A DNA stretch of 59,523 nt from Synechococcales cyanobacterium bin31.maxbin.ball.101 (GTDB taxonomy: Bacteria; Cyanobacteriota; Cyanobacteriia; Leptolyngbyales; Leptolyngbyaceae). The notes under the pieces are model-generated. The model saw nothing but the letters and a program-made list of their open reading frames with translations. It did no database searches and was not told the DNA's origin. A program made the translations under genes and the position numbers. Below are positions 15,470 to 24,020 of this stretch, one piece after another (positions within the stretch are counted from its first letter, which is position 1; each line of letters begins with the position of its first letter). The DNA lies in assembly GCA_013298165.1 (NCBI GenBank), contig JAAFJU010000014.1, positions 1 to 59,523 on the forward strand. The letters run 5' to 3'.

Positions 15470-15925
15470 CTAAGCCAACGTCGTTAACCCATCGAAATAA
15501 TCCCGCAATTGCCGATCGTGATCATGGGACAAATTCCCCAACGGCAACTCCTCAGGGTAAAACCCCAACACCTCCATCACCTCCAGCGGATCCCCAATTC
15601 GCATCACCCCCGTCGCCTCCACCTCCACCACCACACAGATCGAATGCATCCGAGGATCCCGATCGAAGTCCGAATACACCCCCACCAGCCGAGAAATCCG
15701 CGTCACCTCCAGCCCCGTCTCCTCCCACAGCTCCCGCCTCACTACCGTCGGCAAATCCTCACCCCAGTCCACAATCCCCCCCGGCAATCCCCACAACCCA
15801 TTATCCCGCCGACGCATCATCGCAATCCGACCATCCGGAAGCTTCGCGATAATACTCGTCCCTGTCACCGGATGGCGGAAGATGACGCCCATTGCATTTT
15901 TAAGAAAGTGCCAGACTCGTTTCAT
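15470..15925 (-). CDS. Nudix hydrolase
   Basis: This 151-residue protein has a full Nudix box (GGIVDWGEDLPTVVRRELWE followed by ETGL), that is GX5EX7REUXEEXGU, which binds Mg and cuts nucleoside diphosphate-linked compounds. N-terminal GTSIIAKLPDGRIAMMRRRD and the C-terminal domain are standard. The true substrate cannot be told. Confidence 0.88.
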   Translation of the reverse strand: MKRVWHFLKNAMGVIFRHPVTGTSIIAKLPDGRIAMMRRRDNGLWGLPGGIVDWGEDLPTVVRRELWEETGLEVTRISRLVGVYSDFDRDPRMHSICVVVEVEATGVMRIGDPLEVMEVLGFYPEELPLGNLSHDHDRQLRDYFDGLTTLA

Positions 15926-15968
15926 GAGGATTAACAGGTAGTGAGAAACTGAACAGATATTCTCTAGT

Positions 15969-16427
15969 TTAGGGAATATCGTTTAAAACGACCTCAGGGT
16001 GGAGATCGGGTTTCACCTTTTTGTAGATTTTGAACACCAGTCCATCCGGGTCAATCAGCACCGTATTGCGGGAAATCCCCATATACTCCTTGCCCATAAA
16101 TTTCTTGAGACCATAACTTTCATACTCCGTCGCCATCACGCCCCCGTCATCAATTAACAGTTGGAAGGGCAGATTAAACTTTGTGATGAACTTGTTATGG
16201 GACTTGGCATCATCGGTGCTTACGCCGTAGACGATCGCATTTTTCGCCGCAAAATCACCCTGCAAATCCCGAAACGCGCAAGCTTCCTTGATACAACCGG
16301 GAGTATTGTCCCTAGGATAGAAATACAAAACCACCCATTTTCCCTGCAGTGATTCGAGAGAAACCGCATTTCCCTCGGCATCGGATAACGTGAAAGCGGG
16401 TGCTGGAGAGCCGATCGTTAAAGTCAT
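15969..16427 (-). CDS. Thiol peroxidase, PrxQ/Bcp type
   Basis: The 152-residue peroxiredoxin has the peroxidatic Cys in DNTPGCIKEACAFRD, with a second Cys five residues on as in PrxQ/Bcp enzymes, and YGVSTDDAKSHNKFITKFNLPF. It reduces peroxides with thioredoxin. It is separated by only 9 bases from the next gene upstream on the same strand, so probably co-transcribed. Confidence 0.92.
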   Translation of the reverse strand: MTLTIGSPAPAFTLSDAEGNAVSLESLQGKWVVLYFYPRDNTPGCIKEACAFRDLQGDFAAKNAIVYGVSTDDAKSHNKFITKFNLPFQLLIDDGGVMATEYESYGLKKFMGKEYMGISRNTVLIDPDGLVFKIYKKVKPDLHPEVVLNDIP

Positions 16428-16436
16428 ACCAAAATT

Positions 16437-17537
16437 CTAGGTGAGGTTTAAAGCCGTCAAGAGTCGATCGCAGTTCAGATGAGCCGCATACATTTCGCGA
16501 ATACAGTGAACCTTAACAGGCTCATGGAGCCGGACTTGGTTAAACGACTGCTCCACAATTTCCACCGTCGTCAGCGTATCGAGATCCACCGACAAAATGG
16601 GCACCTCCATCTCCTCCGCCCGTCGCAGGATTCGCTCGGTGGGAGCCAAATGCCCCGTCAAAATCAAACATTGCGTGGAGGTCTCCAATGCCGCAAATTG
16701 CAGATCTTCCCGATCGCCCCCCGTCACCACCGCCTTATTATGCCGCTTGCGGAAATAGCGCAGGGCTGTGCTGACATTCATCGCGCCGATCACCAGGTTT
16801 TCGACGAGCAAATCCAGCCGATCGCTCCGACAAAGGACCTCAGCCTTAAGCTGCTGCGCTAGTTCCGCCACCGTGACACTGCGAAGTAAGGTGCTGCTGG
16901 GCAAAGTTCCAAAGACTTGAATCCCTTTAGATTCGAGGAATGGCTTCACTTCAGAGTCGATCGTTGCAATATCATTCACGCCGACATCATTCAGCACGAC
17001 ACCCAACAGCCGATCGCCCAAGCGCAATTTCGCCGCTAGCAATCCATCTAAAATCTGTAAAGAGCGGTAGCGAGTCACCAGTAGCACCGAGGCATCGATC
17101 GCATCCGCCATCTCCGTGATCGATAGGCCAAACAACCGACCATCCTCCAGGGTCCCGGCCCCCTCCAGAATGATTAGATCTCCCGACTGCTGCGCCGCAA
17201 CTTGAGTCAGTTGTGCCCGATAATCCGTGGTGTCCAGACCTCGGAGACGCTTACGAATGGCGTCCCCGCCCTGCAAATGCAAAATCGTCGGCAAAATCCG
17301 ATCGTCGGGCAGATTTAACGTCTGCGCTAGAAAGGAAACATCCTCATCTTCGGCGTCAGCATTGCTGCTATCCCCGCTAATGGGCTTCCCATATCCAATG
17401 TCCAGTCCTTTTTGACGAAGCTGATCCGTCACGCCAATCATGGCTGCCGATTTCCCGCTGTAGGCTTCCAGAGACCCAATGACCAGATATTTTGCGGACT
17501 GTGCCACGAGTATCGCTCCCGAAATAAATGATTCCAC
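16437..17537 (-). CDS. BioD-like/DRTGG phosphotransacetylase-family protein
   Basis: The 366-residue protein has a P-loop NTPase domain like dethiobiotin synthetase (IGSLEAYSGKSA at about 21-32, ILEGAGTLEDG) and a DRTGG domain (GAMNVSTALRYFRK, VVTGGDREDLQFAAL). This is the architecture of the N-terminal part of long phosphotransacetylases, without the catalytic acetyltransferase domain. The role is probably regulatory. A GTG ten codons in is another possible start, since homologues begin near KYLVIGS. Confidence 0.85.
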   Translation of the reverse strand: MESFISGAILVAQSAKYLVIGSLEAYSGKSAAMIGVTDQLRQKGLDIGYGKPISGDSSNADAEDEDVSFLAQTLNLPDDRILPTILHLQGGDAIRKRLRGLDTTDYRAQLTQVAAQQSGDLIILEGAGTLEDGRLFGLSITEMADAIDASVLLVTRYRSLQILDGLLAAKLRLGDRLLGVVLNDVGVNDIATIDSEVKPFLESKGIQVFGTLPSSTLLRSVTVAELAQQLKAEVLCRSDRLDLLVENLVIGAMNVSTALRYFRKRHNKAVVTGGDREDLQFAALETSTQCLILTGHLAPTERILRRAEEMEVPILSVDLDTLTTVEIVEQSFNQVRLHEPVKVHCIREMYAAHLNCDRLLTALNLT

Positions 17538-17635
17538 GCCCCACCTGATGAGACTAAAAATAGTATACGGGAGGACGTTGATCTTCGATCGACCAAGGTA
17601 AAGGCACCTGCGGTTTAGATTGAACCAGGATTCAA

Positions 17636-18397
17636 CTAAGACGGATTGATTTTTTGGCCAATTTTTGGTTCGGTGCCTTGACGTAGACGGGCAATATTAC
17701 TGCGGTGCCGCCAAATCACATAAGCACCTCCAAACAGGGCAAAAAGCTGATAGGGCGAGGGTTGTCCCAGCAGCACCATCAAGATCATCGCCCCGATCGC
17801 CCCCAAAATCGAGCTAATGGAGACAATTCTAGTAATCGCAGCAGTGATGGCAAAGACCGCCAGCGTCCCAAGCCCGACGATCGGGTTCATCGCCAGCAAG
17901 ACTCCCAAGCTCGTCGCCACCGACTTTCCGCCCTTAAAGCCCAGCCAGACCGATTTGCTGTGGCCCAAAATCGCAGCGAGTCCCGCCCCGACCACGACCC
18001 AAGGTTGGTAAAGGGCTAGATTTAGACAAAAGGTCGCTTCTGGACTGGTGAAGACACTACTAGCCGAGTTATCGCCCAGTCTCGCCGCTTCGGCTAAGTC
18101 AGCGATCGCCGATCGGGTCCCATCATCCAGCCGACAGACGGTCTCCCCAAAGAGCGAAATATACAGCCAGTAGACGGCATACACCGCCAGAACGCCCTTC
18201 AGGATGTCCAGAAGCAGCACCGCCGCCCCCGCTTTTTTGCCTAAGGTGCGGAGAATATTTGTCGCTCCAATGGAACCGGATCCAACCTTTTGGATATCAA
18301 TACCCTTTGATTTTGCAACCAGGTATCCCGTGGGAAATGAACCCAACACGTAGGCAACAACAAGGGTCGCTGCGATCATTAACCAAGCCATTGTCAT
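17636..18397 (-). CDS. plsY: Glycerol-3-phosphate acyltransferase PlsY
   Basis: PlsY transfers acyl from acyl-phosphate to glycerol-3-phosphate. The family motifs GSGSIGATNILRTLG and GHSKSVWLGFKGGKSVAT are present in a multi-TM protein of about 253 residues. The ATG ending at 18397 has AGGAG 8 bases ahead; the longer frame to 18478 would overlap the divergent lipoprotein gene. There is an insert of about 40 residues (LFGETVCRLDDGTRSAIADL...) between the conserved blocks, making it longer than the typical 200 residues. Confidence 0.93.
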   Translation of the reverse strand: MTMAWLMIAATLVVAYVLGSFPTGYLVAKSKGIDIQKVGSGSIGATNILRTLGKKAGAAVLLLDILKGVLAVYAVYWLYISLFGETVCRLDDGTRSAIADLAEAARLGDNSASSVFTSPEATFCLNLALYQPWVVVGAGLAAILGHSKSVWLGFKGGKSVATSLGVLLAMNPIVGLGTLAVFAITAAITRIVSISSILGAIGAMILMVLLGQPSPYQLFALFGGAYVIWRHRSNIARLRQGTEPKIGQKINPS

Positions 18398-18466
18398 GTC
18401 CTGTCTCCTCGTCCACGAATTTCCTAGCATAATACCGCTATACGGAAAACTCATCCCTAACGAATC

Positions 18467-19507
18467 ATGCAATCCCACCTCACCCCACTCACGCTTACAA
18501 AACCCGGTGCAAAACTAGGTGCAAAACTCGGATTGATCACGATCGCCCTCCCCCTGCTCATCCAAAGCTGTAGCCCCAGTCCCACCAGCGACAAAACCAG
18601 CGGCAAGACCAGCGGCCAAAAGACGATCGCCGTCACCCAAATTGTCGAACATCCCTCACTCAACGCCATTCGGGATGGACTCAAGGAAGAACTCGCCGCC
18701 TCAGGCTTTGAAGCCGACAAAACCTTAAATTGGCAATGGGAAAGCGCCCAAGGCAGTCCCAGCACCGCGACCCAAATTGCCAAGAAATTTGCGGGGGACA
18801 GCCCGGATGTGATCGTCGCCATCTCCACGCCATCGGCTCAAAGTGCGATCGCCGCCGCCCCAAAACTCCCGGTCATCTTCTCCGGCGTCACCGACCCCCT
18901 CAATGCAAAACTCGTGCCGAACCTTCAGCAACCCGGCGGACTCGTCACAGGCGTCAGCGACCTCGCACCGATCGCAAAACACCTCGACCTGATTCAACAA
19001 ATCACCCCAACGGCTAAGCGGATCGGCATTCTCTACAACGCAGGCGAATCCAACTCCGTCAGCCAAGTGACGCTCCTCAAAACCGCCGCAACGGCAAAAA
19101 ATATGACGATCGTTGAAGCCACCGTCAGCAACTCCAGCGAAGTCGCCACCGCCGCTAAGAGCTTAGTCGGGAAAGTCGATAGCATTTATATTCCAACTGA
19201 CAACACCATTGTTTCGGCATTGGAAGCGGTGTTGCAGGTGGGCATTGCCAATAAGTTACCGATTTATGCGGGGGACATTGATTCGGTCGATCGGGGTGCG
19301 ATCGCCACCCTAGGTTTCAACTATAAAGATGTCGGTAAACAAACGGGCAAAATGGTGGTTCGGGTCTTGAAGGGTGAAAAACCAGGGACGATCGCCGTCG
19401 AAACCCCCAGCCAACTCAATCTCGTCATCAACACCAAAGCCGCAAAACAAATGGGCATTACCATTCCCGACAGCATTCTCAAAACTGCTCAAAAAGTGAT
19501 TCCCTAA
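18467..19507 (+). CDS. ABC transporter substrate-binding lipoprotein (TrpX/COG2984 type)
   Basis: The 346-residue protein starts with a signal ending in the lipobox LIQSC (Cys about 37). It continues as a periplasmic binding protein of the ABC_sub_bind family: AVTQIVEHPSLNAIRDGLKE, FSGVTDPLNAKLV, IGILYNAGESNS, YIPTDNTIVSALEAV. Members are linked to import of tryptophan and similar small molecules. No permease or ATPase is adjacent, so its partners must be elsewhere. It is divergent from plsY with about 70 bp between. Confidence 0.88.
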   Translation: MQSHLTPLTLTKPGAKLGAKLGLITIALPLLIQSCSPSPTSDKTSGKTSGQKTIAVTQIVEHPSLNAIRDGLKEELAASGFEADKTLNWQWESAQGSPSTATQIAKKFAGDSPDVIVAISTPSAQSAIAAAPKLPVIFSGVTDPLNAKLVPNLQQPGGLVTGVSDLAPIAKHLDLIQQITPTAKRIGILYNAGESNSVSQVTLLKTAATAKNMTIVEATVSNSSEVATAAKSLVGKVDSIYIPTDNTIVSALEAVLQVGIANKLPIYAGDIDSVDRGAIATLGFNYKDVGKQTGKMVVRVLKGEKPGTIAVETPSQLNLVINTKAAKQMGITIPDSILKTAQKVIP

Positions 19508-19520
19508 AGCCTGAACTCAA

Positions 19521-19554
19521 AGTCCCCCTTTTCAAGGGGGATTTAGGGGGATCG
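19521..19554. repeat. Type B palindromic repeat, half copy
   Basis: AGTCCCCCTTTTCAAGGGGG followed by ATTTAGGGGGATCG. It is a member of the CCCCCTT..AAGGGGG family also seen at 37726-37847 and 47466-47557. It lies between the convergent lipoprotein and cheR genes and could serve as terminator for both. Confidence 0.75.
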
Positions 19555-19589
19555 GGTCTACCGCAATGATGAGAAGGTTTGATATCAAA

Positions 19590-20855
19590 TCAACGAGATC
19601 GCAATAACCGTTGTCTCAATCCCTGAGCCGATGCCACATCGCCCTGACTTTCCCGCAACAAGGCCAAAAGCATTAATGCTTCTTCATGATCCGGCATCAA
19701 ATAAACCGCCTTCGCCAAATACCGATCGGACTCCGCCAACGATCCGATCGCCTGACAAATCTGACCCATCAAAAAATAGCCCTCGCCACACAAGGGCTGA
19801 CGTTTTAAATAATGCTCACAACAGTCCAATGCTTCCTCTAATTTCGACGCATCGGCCAATTCCCGCGATCGTTTTAACAAATCCGTGGCGATGGGCAAAT
19901 CGATCGTTGACTCTGTTGACTCTGATGATGTGACGTTGGATTTGATTTTGGATTTTGGATTTTGGATTTTGGATTTGAGAGGGGATTTGAGGGGGGATTT
20001 GATGTGAGGTTTGGCTACAGAGTTGGGGGTTGGGGAGATTGATTTTTGATAGGCAAAGGCGTAGGGGAATGGAAACATGGACCAACGATCGCGCAACAGA
20101 GAGCCTGTTTCAGCATGTCCCACAAACAAAAGGCCCGTTTTATCTAAACATCGATCGAAGCCTTGCAAAACCTTTTGGCGAGTCTCTGGATCAAAATAAA
20201 TCAACAGGTTACGACAAAAAATGACGTCGTAGTTAGAATCAATAGCCGGAATGCTTTGAATCGTCCAATCCATCACATTCCCTAGCCTAAAATCAATCGT
20301 TTGCATCACCTCCGGCGACATCTGCAAACACTGATCTTGATAACTCCAATAGTCTGCAACACGCTCCCAGAGGCTTCCCGAAGCCTGGATTGCATAGCGT
20401 CCAGATCTGGCAATGCCTAAGGCCCGATCGCTCAAATCGATCGCATCAATTTCAAACTGCTCCAAACTCAATCCCGCACCCAACAAGGTCAACGCGATCG
20501 AATAAGGCTCTTCTCCCGTCGAACAGGGCAAACTCAGAATCTTAAGTTTGCGATCGTTCAAGGTTTGAGTTTGTGCCTGCGCCCATTCGGCGAGACATTG
20601 AAACGGGACCCGATCGCGAAAAAACGAGGTCTCCGGCACCACCACTTCATCTAAAAATGCCTGCCATTCCCCGCCCTGCTGCTGCAATTGAAACCAATAG
20701 TTGGCCACCGTTCGCGTCTGCGTCACCTTCATGCGATGCACGATCGATCGACGGATATTCAATGCACCTAAACAATCACAGGACAGCCCTGTCTTAGTTG
20801 TGAGATGCTGCACGATCGCGTTCCACAGCCACGGTTCGCACTCTAAGCTGATCAC
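19590..20855 (-). CDS. wspC: CheR-type methyltransferase with TPR (WspC-like)
   Basis: The 421-residue protein has CheR domains (VVPETSFFRDRVPF, SLPCSTGEEPYSIALTLLGA, DVIFCRNLLIYFDPETRQ) and a C-terminal TPR region of about 85 residues after a low-complexity linker. It methylates the receptor using SAM. The CheR-TPR form and its place next to wspB match WspC. It overlaps wspB by 62 bases. The linker ([12 protein letters not shown]) is encoded by heptamer repeats. WspC assignment rests on architecture and gene order. No CheB-like demethylase (WspF) is found in the window. Confidence 0.85.
   Translation of the reverse strand: MISLECEPWLWNAIVQHLTTKTGLSCDCLGALNIRRSIVHRMKVTQTRTVANYWFQLQQQGGEWQAFLDEVVVPETSFFRDRVPFQCLAEWAQAQTQTLNDRKLKILSLPCSTGEEPYSIALTLLGAGLSLEQFEIDAIDLSDRALGIARSGRYAIQASGSLWERVADYWSYQDQCLQMSPEVMQTIDFRLGNVMDWTIQSIPAIDSNYDVIFCRNLLIYFDPETRQKVLQGFDRCLDKTGLLFVGHAETGSLLRDRWSMFPFPYAFAYQKSISPTPNSVAKPHIKSPLKSPLKSKIQNPKSKIKSNVTSSESTESTIDLPIATDLLKRSRELADASKLEEALDCCEHYLKRQPLCGEGYFLMGQICQAIGSLAESDRYLAKAVYLMPDHEEALMLLALLRESQGDVASAQGLRQRLLRSR
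19936..19976. repeat. GGATTTT heptamer repeats inside wspC
   Basis: Five or so copies of GGATTTT encode the KIQNPKSKI-type linker. Three units (21 bases) keep the frame, so the linker can change length by 7 residues. The same unit lies at 14571-14598. Confidence 0.7.
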
Positions 20856-21309
20856 AGGAATTCCTCACTTGAGTCAAAAGTTGATCCACCGACAGACCAT
20901 AGATTAAGGTTTGGTCCTGCATCAGGATTTGCTGTGTCTCCGAAGAACTCCAGAGATCATCATCCAGGGTCCAAGTCTGTACCATGGAAGCCGCCATCAA
21001 TCCCCAGACCCGACGATCGCTCTCGTCTTGAACCACCATAATGCGCGTCCCGATCGTCTTCGGACAGGGCACACCCATCAGCAATTGCGATAAATCAATC
21101 ACTGGAACGAGATCCAATTGCTGAGTCCCGGGTTGCTGCCCGGGTTGATCCCCATGCCACTGCAACAAACCGACCTGGGCCGATTGGAAATCGGATGAGA
21201 CCAGTTCGACCTGCGATCGTTGCAGCCTTGTCGCAGGCAGCACCTGTAATACTCGTTTCGCCTCGATCGCATAGTGCCGAGAGGCCACCTTAAACAACAA
21301 CAGCAACAT
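20794..21309 (-). CDS. wspB: CheW-like adaptor (WspB-like)
   Basis: A 171-residue CheW-domain protein: LLLFKVASRHYAIEAKRVLQVLP at the N-terminus, then LVPVIDLSQLLMG and RIMVVQDESDRRVWGLMAASM. It couples the receptor to the CheA-type kinase. Its start is about 200 bp from the divergent receptor gene, and its end overlaps wspC. The second CheW in the cluster (23313-24020) has a Cys-rich head, so this plain one corresponds to WspB. Confidence 0.83.
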   Translation of the reverse strand: MLLLLFKVASRHYAIEAKRVLQVLPATRLQRSQVELVSSDFQSAQVGLLQWHGDQPGQQPGTQQLDLVPVIDLSQLLMGVPCPKTIGTRIMVVQDESDRRVWGLMAASMVQTWTLDDDLWSSSETQQILMQDQTLIYGLSVDQLLTQVRNSCDQLRVRTVAVERDRAASHN

Positions 21310-21510
21310 ACGGGGTTTCCACGGAATTCAACTCAGACATAACTCAGACATCAATCAGACACCCTAGACTGCCCCCAAACCCCACAAAATCCCAACCGCC
21401 CAACGCCTGATATTTTTTGTATCAATTCTGTGAAGCTCATGACAAAGCTGGGCAATCTAGCTTCATAGAAATCATCAACTCATTAGTATCTCCCCCATAG
21501 GAATTTTCCA

Positions 21511-23187
21511 ATGCTTGGCAAGCTAAACCTCCGCGATCGCGTTCTTCTCGGCTATTCCGTCACCACAGGTCTGATCGTCGTCTTCAGTGGTGCCGTCATG
21601 GTCAATGCCAATAAAATCTCCGAGACCTTTCAGCGCGTCGATGAAACCCAGACCCTGATTGTCGAAACCAAAGACATGAACGTCAGCATGGTCAACATGG
21701 AGCGGCGGATCAAGCGGTATCTGCTCACGCCTGATACTGAGGCGGTCAAACTGATGAATGAGGACCTACAAAGCCTGAAAGAAAGTAGCGAAAAAGCCCT
21801 AAACGCCACCCGTGACAAGGCCCAAAAAGAACGTCTGCAAAAAATGTTGGTCCTCGCTTCAGAACTCCGATCGTTGGGCGATCGAATGCTGGCCATCCCA
21901 CCCCAAGCCGTCACGAAGACCGTCATTGCGAACTATATCAAACAGGCCCTCAGCGCCACCACCGAGTTCGATCGGCTCAACAATGAACTCATCGAAATCG
22001 GGCGTAAAAATTTAGACAGCAATATCACTTCTACTCAAGGCGGCATTGAATGGATGAAGGGACTCTCCATCTTTTCATCTCTCCTGGCTGTCACGGTTTC
22101 CATCGTCGGAGCTTACATTCTTTCGCGATCGCTCTCTGGCCAAATCAATGAAGTGATTCAAGTGGCCGATCGACTCTCCAGCGGGGACTTTAGCCATCGC
22201 CTCACCGACAGCGCCACCCGCAGCACCGACGAAATCGGCAAACTCATGGTCTCTTTCCAAAAGATGACCCACACCCTCAGCGCATTGCTCGAACAGGTCC
22301 AGCGGGCCAGTCTCCAAGTCAGCACCTCCTGCGTCCAACTCGGTCGATCGGGCAACCAGCTCGAAGGTAGCATCACCCACCAGATTTCCTCGACTCAACA
22401 AGTCACCAGCGCCGCCCAAGAGATCGCCGCTACCTCCAGCCAACTGGTCCAGACCATGGAAAACGTCTCGGCTCTGTCTCAAAACACGGCCCAGACTGCC
22501 AGCAATAACCAAGAAGACCTGATCCAAATGGAAGGCACCATGCGTCGCCTCGCTGATTCCACCCAATCGATTTCAACGAAACTCGGAACCATCAGCGAAA
22601 AAGCCAACAACATCAACGCGATCGTTGCCACCATCACCAAGGTTGCCGATCAAACCAATTTGTTATCCTTAAATGCGGCGATCGAAGCTGAAAAAGCAGG
22701 GGAATATGGCCTGGGTTTCTCAGTCGTCGCCAAAGAAATCCGACGCCTTGCGGACCAAACGGCAATTGCAACGATCGACATTGAACAAATGGTCAAAGAA
22801 ATGCAATCCGCCGTCTCCACGGGCGTGATGGAAATGGATAAATTCAGTCAAGAAGTGGGCCAAGGGGTTAACGATGTCGGTCTGATCATCAGCCAACTGG
22901 GTCAAGTGATTGAACAAGTCCAAGACCTCACCCCCCGCTTTGAATCCGTCAATCAAGGCATGGAACTGCAAGCCGAAAGCGCCACCCAAATCAGCGAATC
23001 CATGATTCAACTGAGCAACACCTCGCAAGAAACTGGAGAAGCACTGGTTGCAATCAAATCTGCAATCAGCGAACTGACGATCGCAGAACAAGATCTCCAA
23101 CGCGAACTCTCCCGCTTTAAAGTCCGCACCACCCAAGATGTCCGATCGGACCATTCCCAGCAAACACCCCGTTTTGCCTATAGCTAA
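21511..23187 (+). CDS. wspA: Methyl-accepting chemoreceptor (WspA-like)
   Basis: The 558-residue receptor has TM1 (about 12-32), a helical periplasmic region of about 145 residues, TM2 (about 184-205), HAMP (about 206-260) and a long coiled signalling domain. The hairpin tip reads [20 protein letters not shown], then [16 protein letters not shown] and [20 protein letters not shown], close to what I recall of WspA. WspA receptors cluster laterally and respond to surface contact or envelope stress. AGGAA precedes the ATG. First gene of the rightward half. Confidence 0.88.
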   Translation: MLGKLNLRDRVLLGYSVTTGLIVVFSGAVMVNANKISETFQRVDETQTLIVETKDMNVSMVNMERRIKRYLLTPDTEAVKLMNEDLQSLKESSEKALNATRDKAQKERLQKMLVLASELRSLGDRMLAIPPQAVTKTVIANYIKQALSATTEFDRLNNELIEIGRKNLDSNITSTQGGIEWMKGLSIFSSLLAVTVSIVGAYILSRSLSGQINEVIQVADRLSSGDFSHRLTDSATRSTDEIGKLMVSFQKMTHTLSALLEQVQRASLQVSTSCVQLGRSGNQLEGSITHQISSTQQVTSAAQEIAATSSQLVQTMENVSALSQNTAQTASNNQEDLIQMEGTMRRLADSTQSISTKLGTISEKANNINAIVATITKVADQTNLLSLNAAIEAEKAGEYGLGFSVVAKEIRRLADQTAIATIDIEQMVKEMQSAVSTGVMEMDKFSQEVGQGVNDVGLIISQLGQVIEQVQDLTPRFESVNQGMELQAESATQISESMIQLSNTSQETGEALVAIKSAISELTIAEQDLQRELSRFKVRTTQDVRSDHSQQTPRFAYS

Positions 23188-23193
23188 ACCCCT

Positions 23194-23275
23194 GGCGAAC
23201 CGCCCCCAACCCCCAATTCTGGGGGCTTCGGAAATTCATGTTCCCCCAGAATTGGGGGCTAGGGGGCGGCTCGCC
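23194..23275. repeat. Type A palindromic repeat, full inverted pair
   Basis: GGCGAACCGCCCCC...CCCCCAATTCTGGGGG, a short spacer, then CCCCCAGAATTGGGGGCTAG and GGGGGCGGCTCGCC. The whole 82 bases form a nested inverted repeat between wspA and wspD. It may end or weaken transcription after the highly expressed receptor gene. Confidence 0.8.
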
Positions 23276-23312
23276 AGAAACTCTATTCACCCACGCCTGA
23301 ACATCTAAACCC

Positions 23313-24020
23313 ATGGCTCCCCCAACCGACTCCACTGCTCTACTCACCCATAACCTAGATGCTCGCCAACTCGTCTCCTGTTGGCGAAACATCGGCATTC
23401 ACGGCGACAGGTCCTGCCCGGAACTCCCCGCCGTCACCCATTGCCACAACTGCCCCACCTATACTCAAACCGCCCGCCAACTCTTCGATCGGCCCGTCCT
23501 GGAATCCCTCGAATCCCGCGTCCCCATCACCCCATCACCCCATCACTCCACAACCAGCGAAGTCCAAAACACCTCCCTCGCCCTCTTCCGCATCGGCCAA
23601 GACTGGTTTGCCCTGCCCGCCCACCTGTTTCAGCAAGTCGTCACTACGCGGCCGATTCGTCCTATTCCCCATCGCAGTAACGCCATACTAAATGGACTCG
23701 TCAACATCCAAGGCGAACTCCTCCTCTGCGTCAACTTAAAAAATCTCCTCCACCTCCCCGAACCTACCAATCATCTCCCGCTCAAAATCCTGCCCCGACT
23801 CATCATCATCGAAGGGGAAGGCGATCGGTGGAGTTTTGTCGTAGACGAATTTCAAGGCATCGAAACGATCGCCCCCCAGCAGCTCATCACCCCTCCCAGC
23901 ACCGTCCTCACCAGCACCCAAACCTTCACCCACAGCCTCTTCACCTGGAACGACTGCCCCGTCAACTGCCTCGACGAATGCCTCCTCTTTGAAGCCCTAG
24001 AGCGCACCGCACTATCATGA
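23313..24020 (+). CDS. wspD: CheW-like adaptor with Cys-rich head (WspD-like)
   Basis: The 235-residue protein has a conserved N-terminal head (SCWRNIGIHGDRSCPEL, then THCHNCPTY) with four Cys, as in WspD proteins, a short variable linker, and a CheW domain (LALFRIGQDWFALPAHLFQQ, GLVNIQGELLLCVNL). It is the second adaptor joining WspA and WspE. The Cys may bind a metal or sense redox; that is inference. The stop overlaps the wspE ATG by 4 bases (ATGA). Confidence 0.85.
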   Translation: MAPPTDSTALLTHNLDARQLVSCWRNIGIHGDRSCPELPAVTHCHNCPTYTQTARQLFDRPVLESLESRVPITPSPHHSTTSEVQNTSLALFRIGQDWFALPAHLFQQVVTTRPIRPIPHRSNAILNGLVNIQGELLLCVNLKNLLHLPEPTNHLPLKILPRLIIIEGEGDRWSFVVDEFQGIETIAPQQLITPPSTVLTSTQTFTHSLFTWNDCPVNCLDECLLFEALERTALS

